Source of the DNA: a virus
Strand: one strand, 5' to 3'
DNA length: 34,339 nucleotides
Virus record (IMG/VR): IMGVR_UViG_3300025869_000045
Location: 1 to 34,339 of that record
Part shown: piece after piece, positions 17,701 to 26,394 of the stretch
How positions within the stretch are numbered: position 1 is the stretch's first letter
How the letters are laid out: each line of letters begins with the position of its first letter
The notes under the pieces: generated by a model
The model's input: only the letters and a program-made list of their open reading frames with translations
The model's database searches: none
What the model was told of the DNA's origin: nothing
Program-made: the position numbers and the translations under genes

Positions 17701-19943
17701 AAATTATCTAATGAAAATTCAGATGATGAAATAAATTGACCTACTACTTCATTAGAGGTAACAGAGCCACTCGCTACTAAATCATCTAGTATCTGATAAC
17801 CAATATCATCTCCAACATCTAAAGTGAAGTTAGGAGTTAAAGGCTTACATTCTTTTGTTATATCATCTACAATTGTTATTTGGTCAATTATAGGAATGGA
17901 TTGTATTTTAGAAATCCATAATTTATCATTTCTACTTATTTGACTTGGAAGTGGTTCATAAAGTTTAAGAACCAATGCCTTTTCTTCATTTATCTTTACG
18001 TTTTTATTTCGTTCTTCATCAAATTTAAATTCAGATAAGGTTTCTGTATCAACTGCATATGTTGCAATTAATTCATTTTTACCATCACCCAAGTGTAAGT
18101 AATGAGATAAAAAAGGATTTGTTGGTTCATCAAATATAGTGTTATCTAATACAGAAACAAATGAGTTTCTTAAATCAGATATTACATTATCTCTCCTAAG
18201 TGTTAAATCTCCTTTATCAAATATTATATTTATTTTCTCATGTCTACCAAGTGTAACAGAATCTCCTTCTAAGTTATATGGTAAAAGTGAAAGTTGTATT
18301 TCTTCAATATCTCTATAACCTTTTGATTTAGTAGAAGATGCGTACATTTTCTTAAGAACATCTTCTACAATAAAGTTTGCTTTAGTAGTTGGTCCAAACT
18401 TTCCTAAATATTGATTTTTTTCTATCTTTCCACCAGCATATATTTCAATGTAATTTGTATTTACGGATTGCCAACTAATTTCAAATGGAACATTATATCC
18501 TTGAAAATCAGCTCCCTTAATTGTATTTGGGAAATTTATAATAGTAATATCAGGACCAGGTAAATATTCTTTATTAATAACATTAACATTTATTCTTATC
18601 GAATCACCACTACCATTTGATTTTGAAACTGGTTGTAAGTATATTGTATAATTACCTACTCCATTATAAAAATCAGATTTTGTTAATAATAAACTACCAC
18701 TTTTTGATAAACTTCTTGTTGTTTTACCTAAAGTATAAATTACTTCATCTGCATTACTACTTCTGTATGGTATCTTTACATCCTCTTTTGATGATATGTT
18801 AATTTCTACATTTGTTAAATCAACAACTAGTGATGGTTTAGATGGAGCACTTATTACAGTTATTTTAGAAGTTTTAATAGAAACAGATGTTTCTCCGAGC
18901 TGAAGTTCAACTCTCTTATCTAAACATTTGTTTGTCTTAGGTGAACGATTAGTTGGTTCTATTACAGAGTAAGTTATATCATGTGTTGTTTGAGATATAC
19001 CATTACTAAAAAAATCTACATATGGAATTTCTCCCTTAACACTCGGTTGATATTTAAGTAGTAAATCATCTTCCTCTAATAGTTCTCCTTTAGCACCCCA
19101 AGAAGTTGTATAGATTATATCATTATCGTTAGCTAACTCAGTACTAATTTTAATTGAGTATAATTCTTCTGCAGGAGTTTCAATTATTTCTTCACCAGCT
19201 TCAAATGTAAATGGTAAATCAACAATGAACGCAAGTCCAAAATTATTTATACTTTCTATATTTAGTAACTTACCATTTTTTTCTACATAAAAGGTATAGT
19301 TAACATAAACCACTTCTCCGAGTATAGGATTTGCTTTTACTAGTTCTTCTTCTATTTTATCAAATCCTAGTGGAATGCCATTACCAATTTTTATTTGTTC
19401 ATCTAATCCAATGACTTCAAAATCATCAAATACAAGTGGTTTTATATCTGAAGCTGTTGTTCCTTTTGTTGAATAAACTTTGTAAGTATCTTTAGATGTT
19501 TTGTTATTTGTCTTTACAGTATATACTCTAGGTGTTAGTAATTGTGGTCCTGAAAGTATTTCGTAAGTTGGAGTGTTACCTGCTGAATTTGGATTTCCTT
19601 CCATACCAGAGGATTCTATACCATTTATACAAATCTTTGCATTTTTTTCAGTAGAAGAAATATTTACTCTTAATGCCTGATAGTTTGCACCATAGGCCGT
19701 TTTTAGAAAATCATATGATTCTAATCCTGGTGTAGATATTACACCTGATGTAGAAACTTTAGTTCCATCTTTAGTTGTAGTAACAGGACCTTGAGCTTTT
19801 CCCGAACTTATTAGTGCTCTATCAGATGTGCCTCCACCAGATACAATTGGAATACCTTTGTTTTCAACAACTTCATCGGTAAATCCCTTATCAGTAGAAA
19901 TTCCCCTAACACGCTTTCTTCCATATGTGTTTTTCTCTGCCAT
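14718..19943 (-). CDS. Giant baseplate-like protein (gp7-like region plus LamG-like domain)
   Basis: This is the longest complete gene (1741 residues). The first 850 or so residues are mostly beta-type repeats separated by Ser-rich linkers. A helical block at about 900-1050 (SSDFILFFDMIGQHFDVIYSH, then NNLPYLLKTKGTKRAIHAAM and CYGVP) resembles large baseplate wedge proteins of T4-like marine phages. Residues about 1065-1240 form a concanavalin/LamG-like sandwich, ending with YIGGNTLTGSLDEFRLW, a typical LamG finish. A second helical block (about 1360-1450) and a Ser/Asp-rich tail follow. The TAATG overlap at 19943 couples it to the previous gene. It ends the baseplate operon, after gp25 and gp6, as T4 gene 7 follows gene 6. 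The gp7 equivalence is inference from position, size and the helical block; the LamG call is stronger. Confidence 0.75.
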   Translation of the reverse strand: MAEKNTYGRKRVRGISTDKGFTDEVVENKGIPIVSGGGTSDRALISSGKAQGPVTTTKDGTKVSTSGVISTPGLESYDFLKTAYGANYQALRVNISSTEKNAKICINGIESSGMEGNPNSAGNTPTYEILSGPQLLTPRVYTVKTNNKTSKDTYKVYSTKGTTASDIKPLVFDDFEVIGLDEQIKIGNGIPLGFDKIEEELVKANPILGEVVYVNYTFYVEKNGKLLNIESINNFGLAFIVDLPFTFEAGEEIIETPAEELYSIKISTELANDNDIIYTTSWGAKGELLEEDDLLLKYQPSVKGEIPYVDFFSNGISQTTHDITYSVIEPTNRSPKTNKCLDKRVELQLGETSVSIKTSKITVISAPSKPSLVVDLTNVEINISSKEDVKIPYRSSNADEVIYTLGKTTRSLSKSGSLLLTKSDFYNGVGNYTIYLQPVSKSNGSGDSIRINVNVINKEYLPGPDITIINFPNTIKGADFQGYNVPFEISWQSVNTNYIEIYAGGKIEKNQYLGKFGPTTKANFIVEDVLKKMYASSTKSKGYRDIEEIQLSLLPYNLEGDSVTLGRHEKINIIFDKGDLTLRRDNVISDLRNSFVSVLDNTIFDEPTNPFLSHYLHLGDGKNELIATYAVDTETLSEFKFDEERNKNVKINEEKALVLKLYEPLPSQISRNDKLWISKIQSIPIIDQITIVDDITKECKPLTPNFTLDVGDDIGYQILDDLVASGSVTSNEVVGQFISSSEFSLDNLDINFVTSSTQLNEDESGTYVESNENYEIDWKGFVKYSSAKERVANFFYKVQLIESYETKYNGLVSGSLIDFGSGTSTQITGSVTSSIAIQNESKRTLGKINNLKKGFDSFEKFLYTSSSIDGITYPGAGGNELSSSSDVSSWYNSLYENASTYDTTNSSRFVNNLPQHLQDDNNSSDFILFFDMIGQHFDVIYSHIKASSQSKKSEHKFERGINSELIYHMLESLGFDADMGVKSQLLWEYAFGKNSDGTQASEMSGKDRQQEIWRRILNNLPYLLKTKGTKRAIHAAMSCYGVPASLLTIMEFGGPQDVSSESATSDFTFEDRTSSINISGSSSIIVPWKEYSSTFPNAVEVRVNTNQQQDQQIISASNWSLDIIKNTGSLASVKLTVGEESASTAVTPLFNEEYTQIVVSRESGSTSDNFNLYVKEGFQGRIRNEVSTILTTTTKAWDSGSELYIGGNTLTGSLDEFRLWTSPLSESVVTNHTLLPDAIDGNHVSSSTDDLILRLDFEYPKDRNADTEIKNVSVINTYEPFVTASNFLSVSDYPYQYQPYERTVTAKVPQTGFSFGNKVRFETQTLESNLNYRSRATKKSYDQSPIDSNKLGLFFSPIKEINMDIMKSLGSFSIDDYIGDPSDDYKDSYTKLKNLRNYYFDRYNLNFQEYIQLVRYIDKSLFTTLESLIPSRAKTISGLLIEPHILERSKLELKPTTAENNQYSSEVNTQEDISITSDNHMILASVTSSQEVSLVGNTNTFNAEVTASDDVIVTSSYDVYESEISASDDINQSGFITVNSGSDMGGISISIDAQFTGSVQGAYDSTAYQQIGMGAESLSRLGFGLYGSGSHSIRTRLDKNNNFVKDRVKVFLLKESYLEDVPQNINSSDESLGREFVSITKFKQIVNILPFTGSDGLETTDPVVAGNIVQVTPLDGNFETHYSNVGDLTSGLENSFFKGSSQTSKTTLDGGSPIVTFTTNPNTLRVSDSGRGSGEPILEVD

Positions 19944-21679
19944 TATCTAAAAATCCTTGTATCTATTAGTATTTCTTCTGATGTAACTTCTCCATTTGGT
20001 CCTGTACCATATACAGTTGTAAGTTCTTGTCCACCCTCAACTGAATCATATTTTATATCAAGATTAGAACCTCCACCACCAATCGGAATATCGGATGCAC
20101 CACAATCTCCTAGTTCAACTATTTTTATATTTTTACCAAGGAATCCTAGCGGTGGTACAACCGAATCTTTCTGTGCACAAAATTGAATTGAATCACCTGG
20201 TCCCATTTCCTCACTTATCTCTAATCTATCACTATCGTTCATGTATGATACCTGTACACGATTCACTTGACCTAGTCCTTTATAATCATCTTGTATAAAT
20301 AAATTTGTTACTATATATTGTTTATAAATATTTTCAATTGGTCTTACTTTTGCATATTCTCGAATATCTCCATCAAATGTTATACTATCTTTTTGAGCTC
20401 TTATTTTTATTGAGTCATATTCTACTCCAACTTTAGATTGAGATACTCCATTTTCATCTATATAATTAATAGTACCTTCAAATGACCAAACATAATATAT
20501 TTTATTAACACTTGATATATCTTCATATTTACAAGAACCATCATCTATTGTAGCCAATGGATTGTAGTTTAAAGAAGTTGGGTCTGTACATCCTGATATT
20601 GATTCGTATCTACATGAACCATCATTTATATTTGCATTTGGATTGTAGTTTAAAGAAGTTGGGTCTGTACATCCATACACATCTCCTATTATTTCATCAG
20701 GTTCAGTTGTATCATATATTGATTCTGATGTTGTTGTTTTTAAAATAGTTTTAAGTTTATCAATTGTTATTTGTTGTTCCTTTGTTAGAATATTATTTTG
20801 TTGAACATCTCTTTTAGGTAAATAAAAATCAATACAAGAAATTATACTCTGCTCAATATCTCTTTGTAATTCTGATATTGATAAAGTAATACAACTTGTT
20901 TCATCTTTAATTGGTTTACCATAATTTATATCTGATATTTTCCAATTTCTGTTTTGTGAATAGTAAGTCATTGATTCAATAACTTTACTTCTAACTCTAT
21001 TGATGAATACTTCAAAATTTTCTATTTTAAATTCTTTTTGAATTAACTTAATATAGTTTTCACCATCAGTAATTTTTCCTTTTATACTTTTAAAATTAGA
21101 AAATATTTTTTCAAAATCTAAATTATTAACATAATCGGTAATATAATAAATTACATCATCTCTAAATGATTGATTATCTACAAAGTTTGAATATCTTTTT
21201 TCTAAATCTGTATTTAATTTAGTTGAACGATTTGGTAATATTCTTATTTCTGTTCGTGATGGTGATATTTCATGTATCCATAAATTGTTTCCATCTAAAG
21301 AATCTACTCCAGCTCTCCTATTTAATAAGGTTACTTGAGTTTTAAAAATACCATTAGAATATCCCGCCTCTCTTACAAGTTTTTCTATATCAACTATAAA
21401 TTCAGAAGTTCCATTCTTTTTGGTAGTTTCTAAACTTTCTGTTAGAATAAAGTAATCTTTTATATTTACATCATCTATACTAATGTATCTTGATAATTTT
21501 CCATCATCTCCTTGAGGTAGTTGGTTATCATTTGAATCATATAATATAAATTCAATCATATCAGAACACCCTAGTCCAAAGTTAGATTTAGATATTTCCT
21601 TTTCAAATATCTTTCTATCCTCAGTTTCTACCAAGTATCCTTTTCTATCAATTATATTTTTAAAATCCTGTATTGCCAT
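19943..21679 (-). CDS. Baseplate-operon virion protein with two GCTDP/DDGSC repeats
   Basis: This 578-residue protein begins MAIQDFKNIIDRKGYLVETE. Its N-terminal 200 residues read as a beta-rich structural domain, and residues about 200-300 are helical and charged. At about 335-385 two 21-residue units run GCTDPTSLNYNP, a short spacer and DDGSC or NDGSC, with a 27-residue period. This Cys-framed repeat is very common in secreted or surface proteins of marine Bacteroidetes and is probably disulfide-linked. The rest (about 390-578) is beta-type, with TVYGTGPNGEVTSEEILIDT near the end. TAATG overlaps link it to the genes on both sides (21679 and 19943), which argues for near-equal synthesis. Structural role likely; function unknown. 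Confidence 0.7.
   Translation of the reverse strand: MAIQDFKNIIDRKGYLVETEDRKIFEKEISKSNFGLGCSDMIEFILYDSNDNQLPQGDDGKLSRYISIDDVNIKDYFILTESLETTKKNGTSEFIVDIEKLVREAGYSNGIFKTQVTLLNRRAGVDSLDGNNLWIHEISPSRTEIRILPNRSTKLNTDLEKRYSNFVDNQSFRDDVIYYITDYVNNLDFEKIFSNFKSIKGKITDGENYIKLIQKEFKIENFEVFINRVRSKVIESMTYYSQNRNWKISDINYGKPIKDETSCITLSISELQRDIEQSIISCIDFYLPKRDVQQNNILTKEQQITIDKLKTILKTTTSESIYDTTEPDEIIGDVYGCTDPTSLNYNPNANINDGSCRYESISGCTDPTSLNYNPLATIDDGSCKYEDISSVNKIYYVWSFEGTINYIDENGVSQSKVGVEYDSIKIRAQKDSITFDGDIREYAKVRPIENIYKQYIVTNLFIQDDYKGLGQVNRVQVSYMNDSDRLEISEEMGPGDSIQFCAQKDSVVPPLGFLGKNIKIVELGDCGASDIPIGGGGSNLDIKYDSVEGGQELTTVYGTGPNGEVTSEEILIDTRIFR
20531..20674 (-). repeat. Two-copy Cys-framed repeat, 81-base period
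   Basis: Copies at 20612-20674 and 20531-20593 each encode 21 residues from Gly-Cys-Thr-Asp-Pro to Asp-Gly-Ser-Cys. The middle of each copy (the TDPTSLNYNP part) is identical in DNA, while the DDG/NDG parts differ, suggesting recent duplication or local gene conversion. Confidence 0.85.
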
Positions 21680-22869
21680 TAGTTACCTTTACCGCCGTTT
21701 TTAACTTTTCTATAAAATCCAATTGGAATATCAAATACATCTTCACCAATTGTAAGTTTTAAATTATCAGTAAACCATTTTTTTCTACCACCAAATGAAC
21801 CACCTCTAAGATTTCTTATTTTTGATGCACTCAATGTTGCAACACCAGGAGTTTCTCCACTTCTTGCAGCGATTGTTCCTGTTGCTTGAGAAAAAGCAAA
21901 TACAGGATTTCCACTATATCCTGTTTTTGGTGCTACTGTTAATGACCAATTTAAAGGTTCTTCTGTTAAATTATAGATATTCATTGTTTGACCATTTGGC
22001 CAACCACTACTTTTTCTTTGTGATTTAAATATTATTGCACCATTGCTTGCCATTTCAGATGGTGAGTTTACTGCATCTTCAGGTACTTTCCATCCAGAAT
22101 TACGAGTTTGTCCGAATCCTCCTGGTAAACCTGTTATAGATAATGCAGCAATTGTAGCTTGTGATTCTTCTTCAGCTTCTTCTATCTGGTCTTTTAATTT
22201 AAGTTGTTCTTGTAAACTTAATTTCTGTGCCTGTAAACCTCTTACTTGAGCTTCAAGAGATACTCTTTCAATTCCCTCTTTAGTTCCTTTTATAATTGAG
22301 TTCTGAAAATCTGAAAGAAGTGATACATAACGAGTGTTTATTGCAGTTGAATTATTTTCTGCTGCAGCTCTCTGTATTTCAACTGAATCTAATAGTTCTA
22401 ATAATGCTTCTAGTTCTGCAGTAAGTTTTGTAGTTACTCCTACTTCTTCTTCGTATAATTTTCTCCACTTAGCTACTTGTTTTCTTAAATCTTCTATTTC
22501 AAGTAATTTTGCATCATATTTTGATTTAAGAATATAAGGTCCTTTGTTTGGTTTTTTCTTTTTTATAAGTTCATCAACCTTTACATCAAGTGCCTTTTTT
22601 AATTCATCTTCATTATATTTTGGTTTTTCAACATAACCACTTGTTTCTCCTGCAAAATCAGTTTGGTTTTCATTGGGATTAACTAATTGTGGATTTGCTA
22701 AATCTTCTTTTGTTTTATCAAATTTTCTTTTAACTGATGAGGATAGTTTAGGCTTTTTTTGTTTTCCATCTTTTTTAGACACAAGAATATTACCATTAGA
22801 ATCTTTTCTAATAGCAGTTGAACCTTTCTTAACAAGTTCATCTATTCTAAATCTATCCTGTAATCCCAT
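21679..22869 (-). CDS. Coiled-coil virion protein with C-terminal beta domain
   Basis: I do not recognise a named family. The 396-residue product has a basic, flexible N-terminus (about 1-90, many Lys), a long heptad-rich coiled coil (about 95-245, e.g. KLLEIEDLRKQVAKWRKLYE and LEAQVRGLQAQKLSLQEQL), a short Gly linker, and a C-terminal beta domain (about 265-390; NIYNLTEEPLNWSLTVAP, then SGETPGVATLSASKIRNLRG) like an Ig or BACON-type sandwich. It lies between the DNRLRE-like gene (4-base gap) and the GCTDP-repeat gene (TAATG overlap). A trimeric stalk carrying a small head domain is a reasonable guess for such an arrangement in a baseplate operon. Confidence 0.65.
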   Translation of the reverse strand: MGLQDRFRIDELVKKGSTAIRKDSNGNILVSKKDGKQKKPKLSSSVKRKFDKTKEDLANPQLVNPNENQTDFAGETSGYVEKPKYNEDELKKALDVKVDELIKKKKPNKGPYILKSKYDAKLLEIEDLRKQVAKWRKLYEEEVGVTTKLTAELEALLELLDSVEIQRAAAENNSTAINTRYVSLLSDFQNSIIKGTKEGIERVSLEAQVRGLQAQKLSLQEQLKLKDQIEEAEEESQATIAALSITGLPGGFGQTRNSGWKVPEDAVNSPSEMASNGAIIFKSQRKSSGWPNGQTMNIYNLTEEPLNWSLTVAPKTGYSGNPVFAFSQATGTIAARSGETPGVATLSASKIRNLRGGSFGGRKKWFTDNLKLTIGEDVFDIPIGFYRKVKNGGKGN

Positions 22870-22873
22870 TTAT

Positions 22874-23932
22874 TTATTCTTCAACAATGAAAGTCAATTC
22901 TTTATCAATAAAGTATTCAATTACACCATCTCTATTTGTTTTTATTTCAATATAATAGTTTCTATTAATTTCCCAACTATCTAAATTTAATTTAAAGTAA
23001 TTACCATTTGAATCACAACTAACTTTTGTATAATCACTAAATGGAACTACAACTTCGTGTGTAATTGCATCTTTTATTTGATAATATGTTGTAGATGGTA
23101 AATAATATACATCTGTGTAAGCATATTCGTTGGTGTAAGTTTTAAGAGGATATTTTTCTCTACCAAAAACTCTAATTGTAGGTTTACTTCCTCGCTTATA
23201 TATACTTTTTAATCTTTTAAAAGTTACATTAATATCATCAGATGTAAGTTCTGTTAATGAACCAGTAGAGAATGAAGAATCATCCCAACCAATTCTTAGT
23301 TTAGGTTGGTATATTGTATTTGTTTCTTTTGAGAAGAATTTTAATTGTCCATAATCAGTTGTATTGTTTTCTAATGATGAATCGTGTTTTAATATAAATC
23401 CATTATTTGGTAATGAACCACTAATCCAAGCAGTTAATGGAGTAATAACGTTCATATTAATATCACTTGATTCGTAGTTAAATGATTGTGTAGCATAAGA
23501 ACCGGTATACCACATACCACCTTTACCATTATATGAACCAGAACTATCCAAAGATGCAGAACCAGGTAACCAAGATGAACTGGTGTTTCTTTTATTCCAA
23601 GTTACACCCTCTGTTGATATTTCGTCAAAACGTGTCCCAATTCCCATATCCCAAGATTGTGATACTGCATAAGCATATATTGAATAATTTGTAGGTATCT
23701 CCATTGATTCACATTCATGAATAATTAATTCAGCAGAACTCATTGTTACATCTCCACTTACAATAGAAGAAGATAATTCTGTTGTGTTAAAGTGAATAAG
23801 TGACCTTGATACATCTTTTAAGTTACCGTAATAAACTTTGGATACTTCAAGTATTTCATCGAATCCTGTGTTTTGTTTTGGTTGTTGTAAATAAATTGTT
23901 GCATCTTTAGATGCTGTTACGAAATGATACAT
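22874..23932 (-). CDS. Baseplate-associated protein with DNRLRE-like N-terminal domain
   Basis: This 352-residue protein begins MYHFVTASKDATIYLQQPKQ. The N-terminal 210 residues follow the DNRLRE pattern: DATIY...NTGFDEILEV...RSLIHFN at the start, a middle QSWDMGIGTRFDEISTEGVTW, and FILKHDSS with QPKLRIGW at the end. This domain is known from secreted and surface proteins and is thought to act in binding or adhesion. The C-terminal part (about 225-352) looks like one or two further small beta domains (NRNYYIEIKTNRDGVIEYFI). The TAATG overlap at 23932 couples it to gp6. In T4 the gene after 6 is 7, so this protein is an insertion relative to that order. The DNRLRE call is by pattern; I am moderately sure. 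Confidence 0.65.
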   Translation of the reverse strand: MYHFVTASKDATIYLQQPKQNTGFDEILEVSKVYYGNLKDVSRSLIHFNTTELSSSIVSGDVTMSSAELIIHECESMEIPTNYSIYAYAVSQSWDMGIGTRFDEISTEGVTWNKRNTSSSWLPGSASLDSSGSYNGKGGMWYTGSYATQSFNYESSDINMNVITPLTAWISGSLPNNGFILKHDSSLENNTTDYGQLKFFSKETNTIYQPKLRIGWDDSSFSTGSLTELTSDDINVTFKRLKSIYKRGSKPTIRVFGREKYPLKTYTNEYAYTDVYYLPSTTYYQIKDAITHEVVVPFSDYTKVSCDSNGNYFKLNLDSWEINRNYYIEIKTNRDGVIEYFIDKELTFIVEE

Positions 23933-25947
23933 TATACAACTCTCCCTCTTATATCTTTGTTTGGAAACTTCACTTCAAATACAGAAGGGTCTAAAGATGG
24001 ATAAACCATTTTACCTTTAGTTGCCTCTTGTATGTTATATGAGTTAGAAGAATAGTTTCCTAAACACTTGTTAGTAATTTCACATTTTGGTACAGATTGT
24101 ACTCCTTCAATTCCTGCAATTAATAATTCTATTTCAGAAATGTTTATTGGCATATTAAAAGTCCAATTATCAATATCAAAGTAATTTGATAATTCATTTT
24201 GAACTCTTGTTAATACTTCTCTTTTATTATATCCACCATAAACTCTTATTTCAAAATCTACTCCGATATTAATAATAAATCCATTTATAATATTAATACC
24301 ATCTGTTAATAATCTATATTCAGATAAATATGTTTTTAGGTTTTCTTTTATACCACGATTTAAACTACTTAATTGTTTGTCTTGATTATAACCAAGTAAA
24401 TATAAATTTATAGCAAATGGATTGTTTTTTTCGTTTACAGAGTTCTTTTTATTTTTAAGAAACTTTTGTAATTTTTCTTTAATATCAATTTCACTATCTG
24501 ATTCAGTTTCTTTTAATGATAAAACTAAATTAGTAAATTCTTCTAATGAATCAGGATTAGAAAGAATAGATGATGGTGAGTTATTATCTAATTCTCCATC
24601 AGGTGCACAATATGCTTTTGCAACCGCACCATATTTAGATGGCATTGATAATGCTCTTACTTGATAATCTTTTCTTGTTACCGCTCTATTTTGAGAACCG
24701 AAGTTTGCTAATGCATTTTCTCTAATTTCTTCTATCGTATCTGCACCTTTACCGCCAGTTGCAGCTTCTTCATTATCAACGGCTACTGAATTTATTGTTG
24801 TTCTATATAAACCTCTTTCTTCTGGTGTAAATGAATTTCTATCTTCATCAAAATCAATTGTTTCAATTTGTACTAATTCACCAACTCCAACATTTGATTC
24901 AATACCACCACCTACTAAATAAGACACTGTAAATTCACCAACTGGTGCCTGGCCATATGATTTTGTTTTTAAAAAATTAGAAGGGTCAAATGAATCCCCT
25001 AATCTATCAATTGAATTATTTAATCCCAATCCTACGTTTTTGAAATTTGGTATTAGAGTTTCATCACCTGATGTTGAGTTTCCTCCACCAAAAACAAGAG
25101 ATGTAGAATTATTTTCATTTACCTTTGTAGTAAATCTACGAGATGTTTTTATTACCTTTAATACATTTGAAGCTTGTTCTTTAAATTGTGCTAAATCTTT
25201 ATCAGTTATATCTGATGTTGGATAATCAACGTAAACCATTTCTTGTGCAAGATAAGGTACATTGTACCATTTGTTTCCATTAGAATCCCTTACATCGTAA
25301 ATATCAATTATATTATCATTTCCTAATTCTATCTTAGAAAACTGTTTAGGTGTACTACCAAAATCAAATGTTATTTTTTTCAGTTCGGCAGATATTGCCT
25401 TTACATATTTTTTTATAAGATATTGAGTAGGTGCTCCTTCATTTGAATTATATACACTAATCTCTCTATCTGTTGAATCTGCAAAATCTAAAATTTCAGT
25501 ACTTCTGAAAATAGTTCCTGTTTCACTTGCTCTTACAGACATTCCTTCTTTTATTCTAAGATAATATTTTGAATCTGGTTTAATTTCATCACCTGTTCCT
25601 GTTGATGGAACTACTTGGTAAACTGCCAAGTTAGTTATTGCTGGAGAACTTACCTTTGGTTTATATCCTAAGTATTCTGATAATGCTAATACATTCTTCT
25701 TATCTTCTGCATATAACATCATTGATTCTTTCAATGAATCATCTACATAATATGATAACACATCACCAACATAAGATGCCATTTCTATGAACATCATACC
25801 TGGTGAGGATTCATTAAAATCAGAATAAGTTTGTGGAAAATATGTTTTTGCGTAATCAATTAGGTTTTCTCTAAAACTTGAGAAATCCTTATTAAGATAT
25901 TTTATATCTCTTCCCTTATTACTTTTAAATGATGAATTTAATGCCAT
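23932..25947 (-). CDS. gp6: Baseplate wedge protein, T4 gp6 / baseplate J-like
   Basis: This 671-residue protein matches the gp6 pattern: an N-terminal segment with SSPGMMFIEMASYVGDVLSYY (48-68) followed by ESMMLYAEDKKNVLALSEYL and GYKP, a central beta region, then TIEEIRENALANFGSQNRAV with TRKDYQVRAL, which is the baseplate J core, and a C-terminal NISEIELLIAGIEGVQSVP. In contractile phages this protein forms the ring of wedge dimers that joins the baseplate hub to the tail fibres. The gene lies 5 bases after gp25 and overlaps the DNRLRE-like gene by one base. Length is close to T4 gp6 (660). Confidence 0.9.
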   Translation of the reverse strand: MALNSSFKSNKGRDIKYLNKDFSSFRENLIDYAKTYFPQTYSDFNESSPGMMFIEMASYVGDVLSYYVDDSLKESMMLYAEDKKNVLALSEYLGYKPKVSSPAITNLAVYQVVPSTGTGDEIKPDSKYYLRIKEGMSVRASETGTIFRSTEILDFADSTDREISVYNSNEGAPTQYLIKKYVKAISAELKKITFDFGSTPKQFSKIELGNDNIIDIYDVRDSNGNKWYNVPYLAQEMVYVDYPTSDITDKDLAQFKEQASNVLKVIKTSRRFTTKVNENNSTSLVFGGGNSTSGDETLIPNFKNVGLGLNNSIDRLGDSFDPSNFLKTKSYGQAPVGEFTVSYLVGGGIESNVGVGELVQIETIDFDEDRNSFTPEERGLYRTTINSVAVDNEEAATGGKGADTIEEIRENALANFGSQNRAVTRKDYQVRALSMPSKYGAVAKAYCAPDGELDNNSPSSILSNPDSLEEFTNLVLSLKETESDSEIDIKEKLQKFLKNKKNSVNEKNNPFAINLYLLGYNQDKQLSSLNRGIKENLKTYLSEYRLLTDGINIINGFIINIGVDFEIRVYGGYNKREVLTRVQNELSNYFDIDNWTFNMPINISEIELLIAGIEGVQSVPKCEITNKCLGNYSSNSYNIQEATKGKMVYPSLDPSVFEVKFPNKDIRGRVV

Positions 25948-25952
25948 TTATT

Positions 25953-26384
25953 TTATCCCTCTAATGTAAATGTTACTTCTTGTGATTCAAATTGACTACC
26001 GATAGTAAAAGATATACTCATTTCTGCTCTATGTTTATCTTTCATTTCATCAGTCATCTTAACATCAATAGAATCAATGTTTATATATGGTAACCAAGAA
26101 TTTACACTATTTGTTATTGTTTGTTCTAACTTAGTTGATAAATCATCAGTAAGTTGTTCAAATAATAATTCATGTAATCCTGTTCCAAAGTTTGGTTGAA
26201 ATATTCTTTCTCCCTTTCTTGTCATCAGTAAATTTTTTAAATTACTTTTTGCTTGTTCAAATGAATTAAATGCCTGAGAAAAATATCCTGTATTACCTCG
26301 TTGTACAGGCAAAGTAATACCATACGCAAAGTTATTAAACTCTTTGGTATCCTTTACTATTTTTTTATCAAGAATATAAGCCAC
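25953..26384 (-). CDS. gp25: Baseplate wedge protein, T4 gp25-like
   Basis: This 143-residue protein has the gp25 hallmarks: FAYGITLPVQRGNTGYF (18-34), a helix NSFEQAKSNLKNLLMT, and the conserved RKGERIFQPNFGTGLHELLF (57-76), followed by a helical and strand tail (SISFTIGSQFESQEVTFTL). It helps form the wedge that triggers sheath contraction and is among the most conserved baseplate parts. The start codon is GTG (26384-26382); no ATG is available upstream without entering the preceding gene. It is followed directly by gp6, the usual gp25-gp6 order in myovirus-type tails. Confidence 0.93.
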   Translation of the reverse strand: MAYILDKKIVKDTKEFNNFAYGITLPVQRGNTGYFSQAFNSFEQAKSNLKNLLMTRKGERIFQPNFGTGLHELLFEQLTDDLSTKLEQTITNSVNSWLPYINIDSIDVKMTDEMKDKHRAEMSISFTIGSQFESQEVTFTLEG

Positions 26385-26394
26385 TATTTACTCC

